A stretch of DNA of 64,000 nucleotides from the NCBI RefSeq assembly GCF_002163835.1, contig NZ_CP019331.1, forward strand, positions 2,331,001-2,395,000, given 5' to 3'. The DNA is from Polaribacter sp. SA4-10 (lineage in GTDB: Bacteria > Bacteroidota > Bacteroidia > Flavobacteriales > Flavobacteriaceae). Made by a program: the position numbers and the translations under genes. Within the stretch, counting starts at the first letter, position 1; the number at the start of each line of letters is the position of its first letter. Positions 52,189 to 61,307 of this stretch are shown piece by piece. Below the pieces are notes generated by a model, which saw only the letters and a list, made by a program, of their open reading frames with translations, did no database searches and had not been told where the DNA came from.

Positions 52189-53502
52189 TTATAGGTCAAA
52201 ACCAATATTTACATTTAATTTCTCTGCAATTAATTTAGTAATTCGTTGTTTTACTTCCGGTATTTTAACGCTTTCTAAAACGGTATTTGCAAAAGCAAAC
52301 ATTAATAATGCTCTACCTTCTTTTTCTGGAATTCCACGTTGTTGCATGTAAAATAATGCTTCATCATCTAATTGACCAATGGTACAACCATGAGAACATT
52401 TTACATCATCAGCAAAAATTTCTAGTTGAGGTTTTGCATTAATCGTAGCTTTATCACTCAATAAAACATTGTTGTTTTTTTGATATGCATTTGTTTTCTG
52501 AGCTTCCTTATCAACAATAACTTTACCGTTAAAAACACCTGTAGAACGATCGTTAAAAATCCCTTTGTAATCTTGATGACTTTCACAATTTGGTTCTATA
52601 TGATGTACCAAAGTATGATGATCTACATGTTGTTTTCCTTCAATAATTGTAATTCCTTTTAAAATAGAGTCGATGTGTTCTCCTCTTTGATAAAAGTTTA
52701 AATTGTTTCTAGTGATATTTCCTCCGAAAGAAAAAGTATGCACAGAGACCACACTATTCGATTTCTGTTCTATATAAGAATTATCTACTAATGAAGCATT
52801 GTTATCATCATTCTGAATCTTATAAAGATCTACAGTAGCATCTTTTGCAGCAAAAATTTCAGTAACTGCATTTGTTAAAACAGGGTTTGAAGTTAAACTT
52901 TGATGACGTTCTATAATTTGAACATGTGCATTTTGCTCAACCACAATTAAGTTTCTTGGTTGTAACATCGTTGCAGCTTCAGAACCTGTGGTAAAATTGA
53001 CAATCTGAATTGGCTTTTCTACCTCAACATTTCTAGGAATGTAGATGTAAGCTCCTTCGTTTGCAAATGCAGTATTTAAAGAGGTTAAATTGTCTTTTTT
53101 TGCTATTTTATTAAAATAGTTTTCGATAACAGCTTTGTATTTTGGTTTTGTTAATGCCGAAGACATTAAACAAACATCAAAAGTGTCATGTGTAGTTTCC
53201 GATAGAAAAGAACTGTATTTTCCATCAATAAAAACAAGCTTGTATGCATCGATATCATCAATAAAATATTTTTGTACATCTGCTAATTGAATTGAATTCT
53301 CTTTATTAGGAAATAGGCTATAGTCTTGCTTTAAAACTGAGTTTAAAGAAGTGTATTTCCAAGCTTCCAATTTCTTAGTAGGAAAACCTAAATCTTCAAA
53401 ATTTTGAAACGCTTCTGAACGAATTTCATGTATATCAGAATTGGTGTCTATATCGTTTTCAAACGCTACGTATGATGATAATAATTTATCTTTTAATTCC
53501 AT
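52189..53502 (-). CDS. sufD: Fe-S cluster assembly protein SufD
   Basis: 437 residues. It partners SufB and SufC in the scaffold complex. Family landmarks are the N-terminal EDLGFPTKKLEAWKYTSLNSVLKQDY, the middle beta-helix (VVEQNAHVQIIERHQ, NSVVSVHTFSFGGNITRNNLNFYQRGEHIDSIL) and the C-terminal KPQLEIFADDVKCSHGCTIGQLDDEALFYMQQRGI. It is the last gene of the operon sufA-sufB-sufC-sufD. Confidence 0.95.
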   Translation of the reverse strand: MELKDKLLSSYVAFENDIDTNSDIHEIRSEAFQNFEDLGFPTKKLEAWKYTSLNSVLKQDYSLFPNKENSIQLADVQKYFIDDIDAYKLVFIDGKYSSFLSETTHDTFDVCLMSSALTKPKYKAVIENYFNKIAKKDNLTSLNTAFANEGAYIYIPRNVEVEKPIQIVNFTTGSEAATMLQPRNLIVVEQNAHVQIIERHQSLTSNPVLTNAVTEIFAAKDATVDLYKIQNDDNNASLVDNSYIEQKSNSVVSVHTFSFGGNITRNNLNFYQRGEHIDSILKGITIIEGKQHVDHHTLVHHIEPNCESHQDYKGIFNDRSTGVFNGKVIVDKEAQKTNAYQKNNNVLLSDKATINAKPQLEIFADDVKCSHGCTIGQLDDEALFYMQQRGIPEKEGRALLMFAFANTVLESVKIPEVKQRITKLIAEKLNVNIGFDL

Positions 53503-53604
53503 TTGTTTTCGTTTTAAAGTTTAGAATTGGGAGTTTTTTAAAGTTTGCTTTTACGCAGCTTTATCACTGTTTCAATTGTTAAACTTTTTTAGCTATAAAC
53601 TTTT

Positions 53605-54357
53605 TTACTGAACTAACTCCTCTTTAATCCAATCATATCCTCTTGCTTCTAACTCAAGCGCTAGCGAAGCATCACCAGTTTTTACGATTTTCCCATCGTA
53701 TAAAACGTGGACAAAATCTGGCACGATATATTCTAATAAACGTTGATAATGCGTAATTACAATTACGGCATTGTCTTTAGATTTTAGTTTGTTAACGCCG
53801 TTTGCAACAATACGCAAAGCATCAATATCTAAACCAGAATCAGTTTCATCAAGAATTGCTAATTTAGGCTCTAACATTGCCATTTGAAATATTTCGTTAC
53901 GCTTCTTTTCTCCTCCAGAAAAACCTTCGTTTAAAGAACGGGATAAGAATTTACGGTCTATTTCTAACAATTCAGATTTCTCACGAATCATTTTTAACAT
54001 GTCTTTTGCTGGCATGTCTTCTAAACCTTTTGCTTTACGAGTTTGGTTTATTGCAGTTTTTATAAAGTTAGTTACAGAAACTCCAGGAATTTCTACAGGA
54101 TATTGGAAAGATAAAAACACGCCATTGTGTGCTCTTTCTTCTGGTGCTAGCTCGCTAATATCTTCACCGTTTAATTCAATAGTTCCCGCACTAATCTCGT
54201 AATCATCTTTACCGGCAATAATATTAGCCAACGTACTTTTTCCAGCACCGTTAGGACCCATAATTGCATGAACTTCACCAGCTTTTACTTCTAAATTTAA
54301 TCCTTTTAAGATTGATTTATTGTCGATACTTGCTTGTAAATTTTCTATTTTTAACAT
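53605..54357 (-). CDS. sufC: Fe-S cluster assembly ATPase SufC
   Basis: 250 residues. ABC ATPase with Walker A MGPNGAGKSTLANIIAG, the ABC signature in LNEGFSGGEKKRNEIFQM, and Walker B LAILDETDSGLDIDALRIVA. It drives conformational change in SufBCD for cluster assembly. It is 107 bp downstream of sufB and 102 bp upstream of sufD in the same orientation. Confidence 0.97.
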   Translation of the reverse strand: MLKIENLQASIDNKSILKGLNLEVKAGEVHAIMGPNGAGKSTLANIIAGKDDYEISAGTIELNGEDISELAPEERAHNGVFLSFQYPVEIPGVSVTNFIKTAINQTRKAKGLEDMPAKDMLKMIREKSELLEIDRKFLSRSLNEGFSGGEKKRNEIFQMAMLEPKLAILDETDSGLDIDALRIVANGVNKLKSKDNAVIVITHYQRLLEYIVPDFVHVLYDGKIVKTGDASLALELEARGYDWIKEELVQ

Positions 54358-54464
54358 TGTCTTTCGCTATTTTCTTTTCGCTTTTTACACGATTCGCTTT
54401 TTAATATTCTGTTTAATTTTTGCTCTGTTGGTTCAGCAATTATACAGTTAAAACTCCGTGAATC

Positions 54465-55913
54465 TTATCCAACACTTCCTTCTAAACTAATTTCCAATAA
54501 TTTTTGAGCTTCTACAGCAAATTCCATTGGTAAATTATTTAAAACCTCTTTACTAAATCCGTTTACAATTAATGCAATTGCTTTTTCAGTATCTATTCCA
54601 CGTTGATTACAGTAAAACAATTGTTCTTCACCAATTTTACTCGTAGTTGCTTCGTGTTCTACTTGTGCTGTTTTATTCTTCACTTCTATATAAGGGAAGG
54701 TGTGCGCACCACAATCATTTCCCATTAGTAAAGAATCACATTGAGAGAAGTTACGTGCATTTTCTGCTCTTGGACTTATCTGTACTAATCCTCTATACGA
54801 GTTTTGTGATTTTCCTGCAGAAATACCTTTAGAAATAATGGTCGATTTGGTGTTTTTCCCCAAATGAATCATTTTTGTTCCAGTATCTGCTTGCTGGTGA
54901 TTGTTTGTTACTGCAATTGAGTAAAATTCACCGACAGAGTTATTTCCTTTCAAAATACAGGAAGGGTATTTCCAAGTTACGGCAGAACCAGTTTCTACTT
55001 GTGTCCAAGAAATTTTTGCATTATTCTCGCAAATACCTCTTTTAGTTACAAAATTGTAAACACCACCTTTTCCTTCTTTATTTCCAGGATACCAGTTTTG
55101 TACGGTAGAATATTTAATTTCTGCATCATCCATTGCAACTAATTCTACAACGGCTGCATGTAATTGATTTTCATCTCTACTTGGCGCAGTACAACCTTCT
55201 AAGTACGAAACATAACTACCCTTATCTGCAACAACTAACGTTCTTTCAAACTGTCCTGTTCCTCCTTCATTAATTCTAAAATAGGTAGATAATTCCATTG
55301 GACAACGCACACCTTTTGGAATGTAACAAAAAGATCCATCTGAAAAAACTGCTGAATTTAATGCTGCATAAAAGTTGTCTGTAGTTGGTACAACAGTTCC
55401 TAAATATTTTTTAACTAATTCTGGATGTTCTTGAATTGCCTCAGAAATAGGCATAAAAATAATACCTTTTTCGCCTAATGTTTTCTTAAAAGTTGTTGCA
55501 ACAGAAACTGAATCTATTACAATATCTACAGCAACATTTGCTAGTTTTTTCTGTTCATCTAATGAAATCCCTAAACGCTTAAAAGTATCCAATAATTCTG
55601 GGTCTACTTCATCCAAAGAATTTAACTTCGGTTTTGCTTTTGGAGCAGAATAGTAAGCAATGTCTTGAAATTTTGGTTTTGTATAATGAACATTTGCCCA
55701 TTCTGGCTCTTCCATTTTCTCCCAAACTCTATAAGCTTCCAAACGCCAATCAGTCATCCATTGAGGCTCGTTTTTCTTTTTAGAGATTGCAATTACAACA
55801 TCTTCACTTAACCCTTTTGCAAAGGTTTCACTCTCTATATCTGTATAAAAACCATACTTATATTCTTTGGTTTTTAATTCTTGTTCTAAATCGTCTTCTG
55901 TGTATTTTGACAT
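54465..55913 (-). CDS. sufB: Fe-S cluster assembly protein SufB
   Basis: 482 residues from the ATG at 55913 ([15 protein letters not shown]); a longer start at 55988 would overlap the sufA-like gene by 62 bp and is rejected. Core motifs are [70 protein letters not shown], and the C-terminal [44 protein letters not shown]. It is the main scaffold subunit on which the cluster is built. Confidence 0.97.
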   Translation of the reverse strand: MSKYTEDDLEQELKTKEYKYGFYTDIESETFAKGLSEDVVIAISKKKNEPQWMTDWRLEAYRVWEKMEEPEWANVHYTKPKFQDIAYYSAPKAKPKLNSLDEVDPELLDTFKRLGISLDEQKKLANVAVDIVIDSVSVATTFKKTLGEKGIIFMPISEAIQEHPELVKKYLGTVVPTTDNFYAALNSAVFSDGSFCYIPKGVRCPMELSTYFRINEGGTGQFERTLVVADKGSYVSYLEGCTAPSRDENQLHAAVVELVAMDDAEIKYSTVQNWYPGNKEGKGGVYNFVTKRGICENNAKISWTQVETGSAVTWKYPSCILKGNNSVGEFYSIAVTNNHQQADTGTKMIHLGKNTKSTIISKGISAGKSQNSYRGLVQISPRAENARNFSQCDSLLMGNDCGAHTFPYIEVKNKTAQVEHEATTSKIGEEQLFYCNQRGIDTEKAIALIVNGFSKEVLNNLPMEFAVEAQKLLEISLEGSVG

Positions 55914-55926
55914 ATTTATTTGATTT

Positions 55927-56256
55927 TTAAAGTGAAAAACTTTCTCCACATCCACAAGTTCTATTTGCGTTTGGGTTATTAAAAACAAACCCTTTCCCGT
56001 TTAAACCTCCAGAGTATTCTAAAGTTGTTCCCACTAAGTATAAAAAACTCTTTTTGTCAACAATAATTTTTACATTATTCTCTTCAAAAACTTTGTCACT
56101 ATCTTCTTTCTTATTATCAAAAGTTAAATCGTAGGACAAACCCGAACAACCACCACTTTTAACACCAACTCTTACGTAATCGGTTACCGCGTTAAAGCCG
56201 TCGTCAGTCATTAATTCTACGACTTTCTTCTTTGCTGTGTCTGAAACTTTTATCAT
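55927..56256 (-). CDS. A-type Fe-S carrier protein (SufA/IscA family)
   Basis: 109 residues from the ATG at 56256 ([16 protein letters not shown]), with a longer frame rejected. The three conserved cysteines are present: one in [15 protein letters not shown] and two in [10 protein letters not shown] at the end. It may pass clusters from SufBCD to apo-proteins. The gene is the first of the suf operon, 13 bp upstream of sufB. Confidence 0.92.
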   Translation of the reverse strand: MIKVSDTAKKKVVELMTDDGFNAVTDYVRVGVKSGGCSGLSYDLTFDNKKEDSDKVFEENNVKIIVDKKSFLYLVGTTLEYSGGLNGKGFVFNNPNANRTCGCGESFSL

Positions 56257-56362
56257 ATCTTTAAATAGATTAAATCTAAATTGTGGACAAATATACAATA
56301 TAAGTCGAAGAATAACGAAGAATTTTCATTGTGAAAGACAATAATCCAATTGGTTTTATTGA

Positions 56363-57421
56363 TTACTGCTGAAAGGTTGGATTATTGATGAAATCATTAT
56401 CTGAAAGCGCGAGTAGAAATGCTTTTAAATCTGTTTTATCTTGAGTTGATAACTGCACACCACCTTTATCTATATTCTTCATTAAAGGATCTATGGTTGC
56501 TGATTTCTTTAAGCCTTCAGAATAATGATTGATAACTTCTTCTAAAGTTGAAAACCGACCATCATGCATGTAAGGTGCTGTAAAAGCTAAATTGCGAATA
56601 GAAGGCGATTTAAATTTACCATTATCATTAGGGTCTCCTGTAACATTTCCAAACCCTAAATCTTTAAAAGTAGCATCTAATCCGTTATTATGAAATTTAT
56701 TATCTGTCCAAAGCGGATTGTTATTACTTCCATGACAATGAAAACAATCTCCTTTTGCTTCGTCCATAAAAACATCAAATCCGTTTTGCTCTTCAGGAGT
56801 TAAGGTTGCTTCTTTACGTAAGAACTGATCGAATTTAGAATTGCCAGAAATAAGTGTTCTTTCAAACTGAGCAATTGCTTTTGTAATTATAATAGAATCT
56901 ATTTTTGAAGTACCAAAAGCTTGTAAAAATAAATTTGGATAGGTTGGGTGTTGTTGGATTCTTTGAGTAACTTTTTTCCAATCTGCATGCATTTCTATCG
57001 GATTTGAAACTGGTTCTAATGCCTGTTCTTCTAGACCAAATTCTTTTCCGTCCCAAGCGAAACGTTCATCAAAATTCCATGCGAGATTAAATAAAGGCAT
57101 GGCATTTCTTTTTCCAAATTCTCCTTGAATTCCGGCACTAAATTGTTGTTGATCTGTAAATGCTTTTTTTGGATTGTGGCAAGAAGCACAAGATTGTGAT
57201 CCATCCCCAGATAAAATACGATCAAAAAATAATTTCTTTCCTAAAGCAACTCCTTCTTCCGTTAAAAGGTTGTTTGCAGGTACAATGGGAGCAATTAATT
57301 TTGCTGCAAAAAGAGTTGGAATTTCTAAGTTATACGGAATTGGGGTGTACACCTCCTCTTCATTCGATGCGCAATTCATCAAAAGAAAACAGAAAAGAAA
57401 AAATAGATGTATTTTTTTCAT
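56363..57421 (-). CDS. Di-heme cytochrome c peroxidase-like lipoprotein (MauG/MbnH family)
   Basis: 352 residues from the ATG at 57421. Lipoprotein signal (FCFLLMNCAS, Cys17). Two c-type heme motifs: CASCH at 78-82 and CFHCH at 226-230. Landmarks LGKKLFFDRILSGDGSQSCASCHNPKKAFTD, FERTLISGNSKFDQF and YMHDGRFSTLEEVINHY are those of the bacterial di-heme peroxidase/MauG family. Placed right after an MbnP-like gene (37 bp), it is likely the MbnH partner, an enzyme that in other bacteria oxidises a tryptophan of MbnP; a plain H2O2 peroxidase is the alternative. Confidence 0.85.
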   Translation of the reverse strand: MKKIHLFFLFCFLLMNCASNEEEVYTPIPYNLEIPTLFAAKLIAPIVPANNLLTEEGVALGKKLFFDRILSGDGSQSCASCHNPKKAFTDQQQFSAGIQGEFGKRNAMPLFNLAWNFDERFAWDGKEFGLEEQALEPVSNPIEMHADWKKVTQRIQQHPTYPNLFLQAFGTSKIDSIIITKAIAQFERTLISGNSKFDQFLRKEATLTPEEQNGFDVFMDEAKGDCFHCHGSNNNPLWTDNKFHNNGLDATFKDLGFGNVTGDPNDNGKFKSPSIRNLAFTAPYMHDGRFSTLEEVINHYSEGLKKSATIDPLMKNIDKGGVQLSTQDKTDLKAFLLALSDNDFINNPTFQQ

Positions 57422-57458
57422 TTTTATATTGTTTGCCATTCTTAGTAATGACAAAGTT

Positions 57459-58193
57459 TTATTGACTTACTTCTCCAAGAGAAAAAACACCTTTCCCGTT
57501 AGCACTCATTGTTTTTTGAGCTTCGAAGTTAGGCATTAAAACAGTGTTTAGCTCGTTTAAATCCCATGTATTTGGGTTTTTAAACCATTCTGCAAGGTTT
57601 ACCTTAACTTCAATCTCCGTATTGTTTGAAATTGTTACAGTTCCTAAATTGACTTCAAAAGAAGTGTCTTCAAATTTTAAATTATCTGGATATGTTCTGT
57701 CTACCGCTCTAATACTATGGTAATTAAAGCCTGCTTCTTCGTATTTGTTGTCTATATATTTTCCGTCAAATTGCATGTAATGATATCCGCCACCTAACAT
57801 CCCAGGAACGTTAAAGCTAACAGAATTTAAATCTTGATATACGCCATCTATATTGTCTTCGTCTGAAAAACCGAATCTAAAAGAAAGTGTATAAGTCCCG
57901 TTCGTAAGGTTTGAAATATTGAATGATGTTCCAGAATTTTCAGTAAAATTAATCAAATGATAGTTTTTTAAGCCAAGCAAACTAATATTTGAAATAAGAT
58001 ATCGTAATTTCTCGATACTTATTTTTTCTCCATTTTTGTTTGTAAATTTTAGCGTGTCAAAATCTTGATTGGTAATTGGTGTTCCATCCCAATTATGAGT
58101 AAAATTTAAGGTAATAGTTATGTTTTCGTCTTCGCTGGAGCAAGATGAAAACATAAATATTGAGATGCATAAAAAAGCAAGTATATTTTTCAT
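57459..58193 (-). CDS. MbnP-like lipoprotein (copper-binding family)
   Basis: 244 residues. Lipobox FMFSSCSS (Cys18). Beta-rich: ITITLNFTHNWDGTPI with Trp35, FTNKNGEKISIEKLRYLISNISLL, TYTLSFRFGFSDEDNIDG, PGMLGGGYHYMQFDGKYID, and GFNYHSIRAVD. This is the pattern of the MbnP/CorA-like family, where a Trp is converted to kynurenine and binds copper with the help of His residues. Here His33 is two residues before Trp35, which makes that Trp the best candidate. It sits 4 bp after the propeller-like lipoprotein gene and 37 bp before the di-heme gene. Confidence 0.8.
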   Translation of the reverse strand: MKNILAFLCISIFMFSSCSSEDENITITLNFTHNWDGTPITNQDFDTLKFTNKNGEKISIEKLRYLISNISLLGLKNYHLINFTENSGTSFNISNLTNGTYTLSFRFGFSDEDNIDGVYQDLNSVSFNVPGMLGGGYHYMQFDGKYIDNKYEEAGFNYHSIRAVDRTYPDNLKFEDTSFEVNLGTVTISNNTEIEVKVNLAEWFKNPNTWDLNELNTVLMPNFEAQKTMSANGKGVFSLGEVSQ

Positions 58194-58197
58194 TTTG

Positions 58198-59535
58198 TTA
58201 TTTTAATTGAATTATTAATGCATCTGTAAAGCCTTTATTTTCAGAAATATCTTTGTCTGAACTACTACTTTCACCAACTGCAATAATGGCCTTATTATTT
58301 AACTCAACAACATCGTATAGAAAGTCGATTTCTGAGCCGCCAACTGTTTTCTGCCATAAGAGGTTTCCATTGGCATCAACTTTTAAAATAAGTGCATCAT
58401 TTTGTCCTTTATTTTCAAAACCGTTGTCTAAACTTCTAGAACTACCTGCAATTAAAAAACCATTATCTTGGGTTTTAAAAACTGCTTTTGCAACATCAAA
58501 ACTTGAACCTCCTACTGTTTTTTCCCAAATAAGTTCTCCTTGCGCAGAAACTTTAATAATCCAAATGTCTGCGCCACCATTATTTAACGATACATCTAAA
58601 TCTGAACTTCTGGTATCTCCAACAACAATAAAATTACCGTCATTTGTAGCTGTAATTGCAGTAGCTTCATCAATTTTTGATCCGCCAAAACTTTTTTCTA
58701 AAAGCAATGTTCCTGTAGATGAGATTTTTATCATCCAAAAATCATAACTTCCTTTATTATTTTCAATATTAAAATCGTCACTGTCTGATGAGCCCACAAT
58801 TATAAAATTATTATCCGTGGTTTCCACAACACCTAAAGGCAGTTCTGAAAGTGACCCACCAAAGAATTTACGCCACTGTAAGTTACCAGAACCATCTGTT
58901 TTTATTGCCCAATAATCTCCACCAGCGTGCTGTGTTGCGGCTGATTTTGAGTTCCCTTGTCCGTTAGAACTAGAAACATCTAAAACACCAGCAATAAGAA
59001 ATCCCCCATCTTTGGCTTCTAACAATGTTGTACCGTAATCTGCGCCAGAAAAACCAAATGTTTTTTCCCAAAGCAGGTTTCCACTGTTTGAGAGTTTTAG
59101 AAACCAAAAATCTTTATCACCTGCATTTTCAGAAACATCTGTATCTGAACTTTTACTGTATCCTAAGACTGCAAAACCACCATCTTTAGTTTGTATAATA
59201 CTTGCTGCACTGTCATCTTTTGAACCACCAAAAGTTTTCTGCCATTCTAGGGTGTTGTCTGCAGAAAATTTTTGAATCCAAAAATCAAAAGAGGCATCTG
59301 TTTTTGTGGTGATGTCTCCGTCTACACTGTGCGTATAACCAGCAATAACGTAGCCACCATCAATTGTTTTTTCAACAGAATAAAAAACCTCATTTTTAGA
59401 ACCACCAAAAGTTTGGGCAAAATCTAAAGAGCCTGTATTAATTATCTCTTCTACTTCTTCTTGGTTTATTGTAACATCCGTTTTTGAGCAGTTATATAAA
59501 AATAATAACGCTAATATTAGAGAATATTTTTTCAT
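58198..59535 (-). CDS. Propeller-like repeat lipoprotein
   Basis: 445 residues from the ATG at 59535. Lipobox LLFLYNCSKT (Cys16). The protein contains about seven repeats of around 55 residues with the pattern W.KTFGGS..D.A.S....DGGF.IAG.S.S.D.D...NKG..D.W..K....G.L. It is likely a beta-propeller at the cell surface. It shares no sequence with the repeat protein at 1-2439. The gene starts the operon with the MbnP-like and di-heme genes, 4 bp before the MbnP-like gene. Confidence 0.8.
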   Translation of the reverse strand: MKKYSLILALLFLYNCSKTDVTINQEEVEEIINTGSLDFAQTFGGSKNEVFYSVEKTIDGGYVIAGYTHSVDGDITTKTDASFDFWIQKFSADNTLEWQKTFGGSKDDSAASIIQTKDGGFAVLGYSKSSDTDVSENAGDKDFWFLKLSNSGNLLWEKTFGFSGADYGTTLLEAKDGGFLIAGVLDVSSSNGQGNSKSAATQHAGGDYWAIKTDGSGNLQWRKFFGGSLSELPLGVVETTDNNFIIVGSSDSDDFNIENNKGSYDFWMIKISSTGTLLLEKSFGGSKIDEATAITATNDGNFIVVGDTRSSDLDVSLNNGGADIWIIKVSAQGELIWEKTVGGSSFDVAKAVFKTQDNGFLIAGSSRSLDNGFENKGQNDALILKVDANGNLLWQKTVGGSEIDFLYDVVELNNKAIIAVGESSSSDKDISENKGFTDALIIQLK

Positions 59536-59571
59536 TTTATAATAATTATTTGGCATTTTATGTTAAATAAT

Positions 59572-59685
59572 TTATTCAACAATAAATTTCTTTGTCATTT
59601 TTTCATTAATTTTAATAAGGTAAATACCTTTTTCTAAAACGGTAGTTTCTAAAATATATTTAGGTTGGTTAATTTTTTTTTGTAA
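59572..59685 (-). pseudogene. Orphan copy of a type IX sorting-domain tail
   Basis: A stretch of about 35 codons reads NQPKYILETTVLEKGIYLIK then INEKMTKKFIVE and a stop at 59572. It parallels the end of the next gene (KQPKYILKTAILNKGIYLIK, INGKMTKKFIIE, stop at 59758). Only the 3' end of this second copy is left. Similarity continues about 40 bp past the stops. It is a duplicated gene tail or the relic of a deleted surface protein. Confidence 0.75.
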
Positions 59686-59689
59686 AATT

Positions 59690-59717
59690 AAAAGAGCTAG
59701 TATGAACTAGCTCTTTT
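59690..59717 (-). terminator. Hairpin terminator of the choice-of-anchor B gene
   Basis: The stem AAAAGAGCTAGT / ACTAGCTCTTTT has a 4-nt loop. On the minus strand it follows the choice-of-anchor B stop by 40 bp and is followed by TTTTAATTTTAC. It lies between that gene and the orphan sorting tail, so the propeller-lipoprotein operon needs its own promoter. Confidence 0.8.
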
Positions 59718-59757
59718 AAGGGTTGTAATAATTATTTGAAACTTTATATTAAAGAAC

Positions 59758-61188
59758 TTATTCAATAATAAATTTCTTTGTCATTTTACCATTAATTTTA
59801 ATAAGGTAAATTCCTTTATTTAAAATAGCAGTTTTTAAAATGTATTTTGGTTGCTTAAGATTTTTTTTATCAATTATTTTTTGGCCTAAAATAGAATATA
59901 CTTGAACACTTTCTATTATTTTATTATTTCCAATTGTTATTGTTGTTTGAGATTTTGCAGGGTTTGGAAAAACAGAGAAATTTGTTAGTGCTTTTTTAGG
60001 CGCTACATTTAAAGTACCACTTTTTCGAATAACAAAAAAACCGTTGTCTATATCACTAACAATAATGTTTCCGCTGGGAAAATAAGGGTATACATTCCAA
60101 ACACCGTTAAAGTCCGCATTATCATTGTTTGGGTAGGTATCAAAGAAACCAATTTCTGAAAAACTTTTAGTTGCTATATTTGACACATCAATCATGCGCA
60201 CACCACCCGTATAATTTGCTTGATAGTAGACATTGTCTTTTACATATCCATTATGATCTATAGCATTTGTGTTTCCGAAGTAATCAAAATGATATACTGG
60301 ATTGTCTAAATCTGTAAAGTCGAAAATAATAGACCGTGTCTTGTTTCCTATTTTTAACTCATCTTGTTCATCACCTAAAATAAAATATTTTAGATCATCA
60401 GTAAACCAACCTTGATGTGCATATTTAACATTAGAATAACTTATGGTAGAAATTACGATAGGGTTTGTTTTATCCGTTACGTCTGCAATTACAATTTCAT
60501 TTTCATTACTTCCAATAAGAATTTCCTTGTTGGTATAGTCTGTATCTGGACCGCTATAAGTGATAACCTGTGCATCATGGGAGTAACCGCCCTCAGCAAA
60601 ACCGCCTTCAATAACCGGGTTGACAGGATCTTGAATATTTATAAATATAGGACCACCCCCATAGGTAGAGCTTCTGCTTGCCCCAACGATATATGCATAT
60701 CCACTTTCTTCATTAATCACGATATTATGCGCACTTCCAAACCCCGTAAAAGTGGTGTCTGCAGTAAAAGGTATTATTGCATTTGAAGGATTTCTTAGTC
60801 TTCTTAAATCAAAAACCTGCATGCCATGAGAATTAGCTTCGCTAACAATAAAGGCGTGAGAATTATACACCTTTACATCTCTCCAAGAACTACTTACGGT
60901 ACTTGAGCTTAGTGTTCCTATAATGATGGGTTCTATAGGATTGCTGATATCTATAAAAACAATACCGGTATCTATACCCATTAAAGCATATTCTTTTTGT
61001 GTATCAGGGTCGGTCCATCCCCAGCTATCATTACCTGCCGTTGAGAGATTGCCAAGAGTAGCATTAGAAATGTGAGACATTAAGTCGTAATCATTACAAG
61101 GATATTCGCCAGCAAAACCATCTATACAAGGAGTTTGAGCAAATATAATTTGAGTTAATAAAAAGAAAATAAAAGTAATTTTTTTCAT
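59758..61188 (-). CDS. Choice-of-anchor B family protein with type IX sorting domain
   Basis: 476 residues. Signal peptide MKKITFIFFLLTQIIFAQ. The body contains the LVIVD-type repeats of the choice-of-anchor B family (EYALMGIDTGIVFIDISNP, HAFIVSEANSHGMQVFDLRRL, GGYSHDAQVITYSGPD, KYFILGDEQDE, VYYQANYTGGVRMIDVSN). The C-terminal ~80 residues (FSVFPNPAKSQTTITI, VYSILGQKIIDKK, GIYLIKINGKMTKKFIIE) form a T9SS type A sorting domain. The protein is thus exported by the type IX system and probably lies on the cell surface. It is upstream of, but terminator-separated from, the MbnP/MbnH operon. Confidence 0.88.
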   Translation of the reverse strand: MKKITFIFFLLTQIIFAQTPCIDGFAGEYPCNDYDLMSHISNATLGNLSTAGNDSWGWTDPDTQKEYALMGIDTGIVFIDISNPIEPIIIGTLSSSTVSSSWRDVKVYNSHAFIVSEANSHGMQVFDLRRLRNPSNAIIPFTADTTFTGFGSAHNIVINEESGYAYIVGASRSSTYGGGPIFINIQDPVNPVIEGGFAEGGYSHDAQVITYSGPDTDYTNKEILIGSNENEIVIADVTDKTNPIVISTISYSNVKYAHQGWFTDDLKYFILGDEQDELKIGNKTRSIIFDFTDLDNPVYHFDYFGNTNAIDHNGYVKDNVYYQANYTGGVRMIDVSNIATKSFSEIGFFDTYPNNDNADFNGVWNVYPYFPSGNIIVSDIDNGFFVIRKSGTLNVAPKKALTNFSVFPNPAKSQTTITIGNNKIIESVQVYSILGQKIIDKKNLKQPKYILKTAILNKGIYLIKINGKMTKKFIIE

Positions 61189-61216
61189 GGTAGAATTGGG
61201 GGGTTAATTTTAATAA

Positions 61217-61294
61217 TGTACCGAATGTACTACAAAAAAACAAGATTTGATAAATATCTCTTTTAAATGTACCATATAACCTTTAAGATTGTAC
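61217..61294. promoter_or_regulatory. Four TGTAC motifs in the divergent intergenic region
   Basis: TGTAC occurs at 61217-61221, 61226-61230, 61268-61272 and 61290-61294, three of them as TGTACC. The region lies between the divergent choice-of-anchor B and thiL genes (119 bp). It may be an operator array; no protein is known here. The motif is short, so chance is not excluded. Confidence 0.3.
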
Positions 61295-61295
61295 C

Positions 61296-61303
61296 TATCT
61301 TTG
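61296..61303 (+). promoter_or_regulatory. TAnnTTTG -7 element of thiL
   Basis: TATCTTTG ends only 4 bp before the thiL ATG at 61308. With the usual distance, transcription would start at or next to the start codon, so the mRNA may be leaderless or nearly so. Confidence 0.5.
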
Positions 61304-61307
61304 CAGT

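Noticed and set aside
55914..55988. Longer sufB start at 55988
   Set aside because: It would overlap the A-type carrier gene by 62 bp; [11 protein letters not shown] at 55913 is the usual SufB start.
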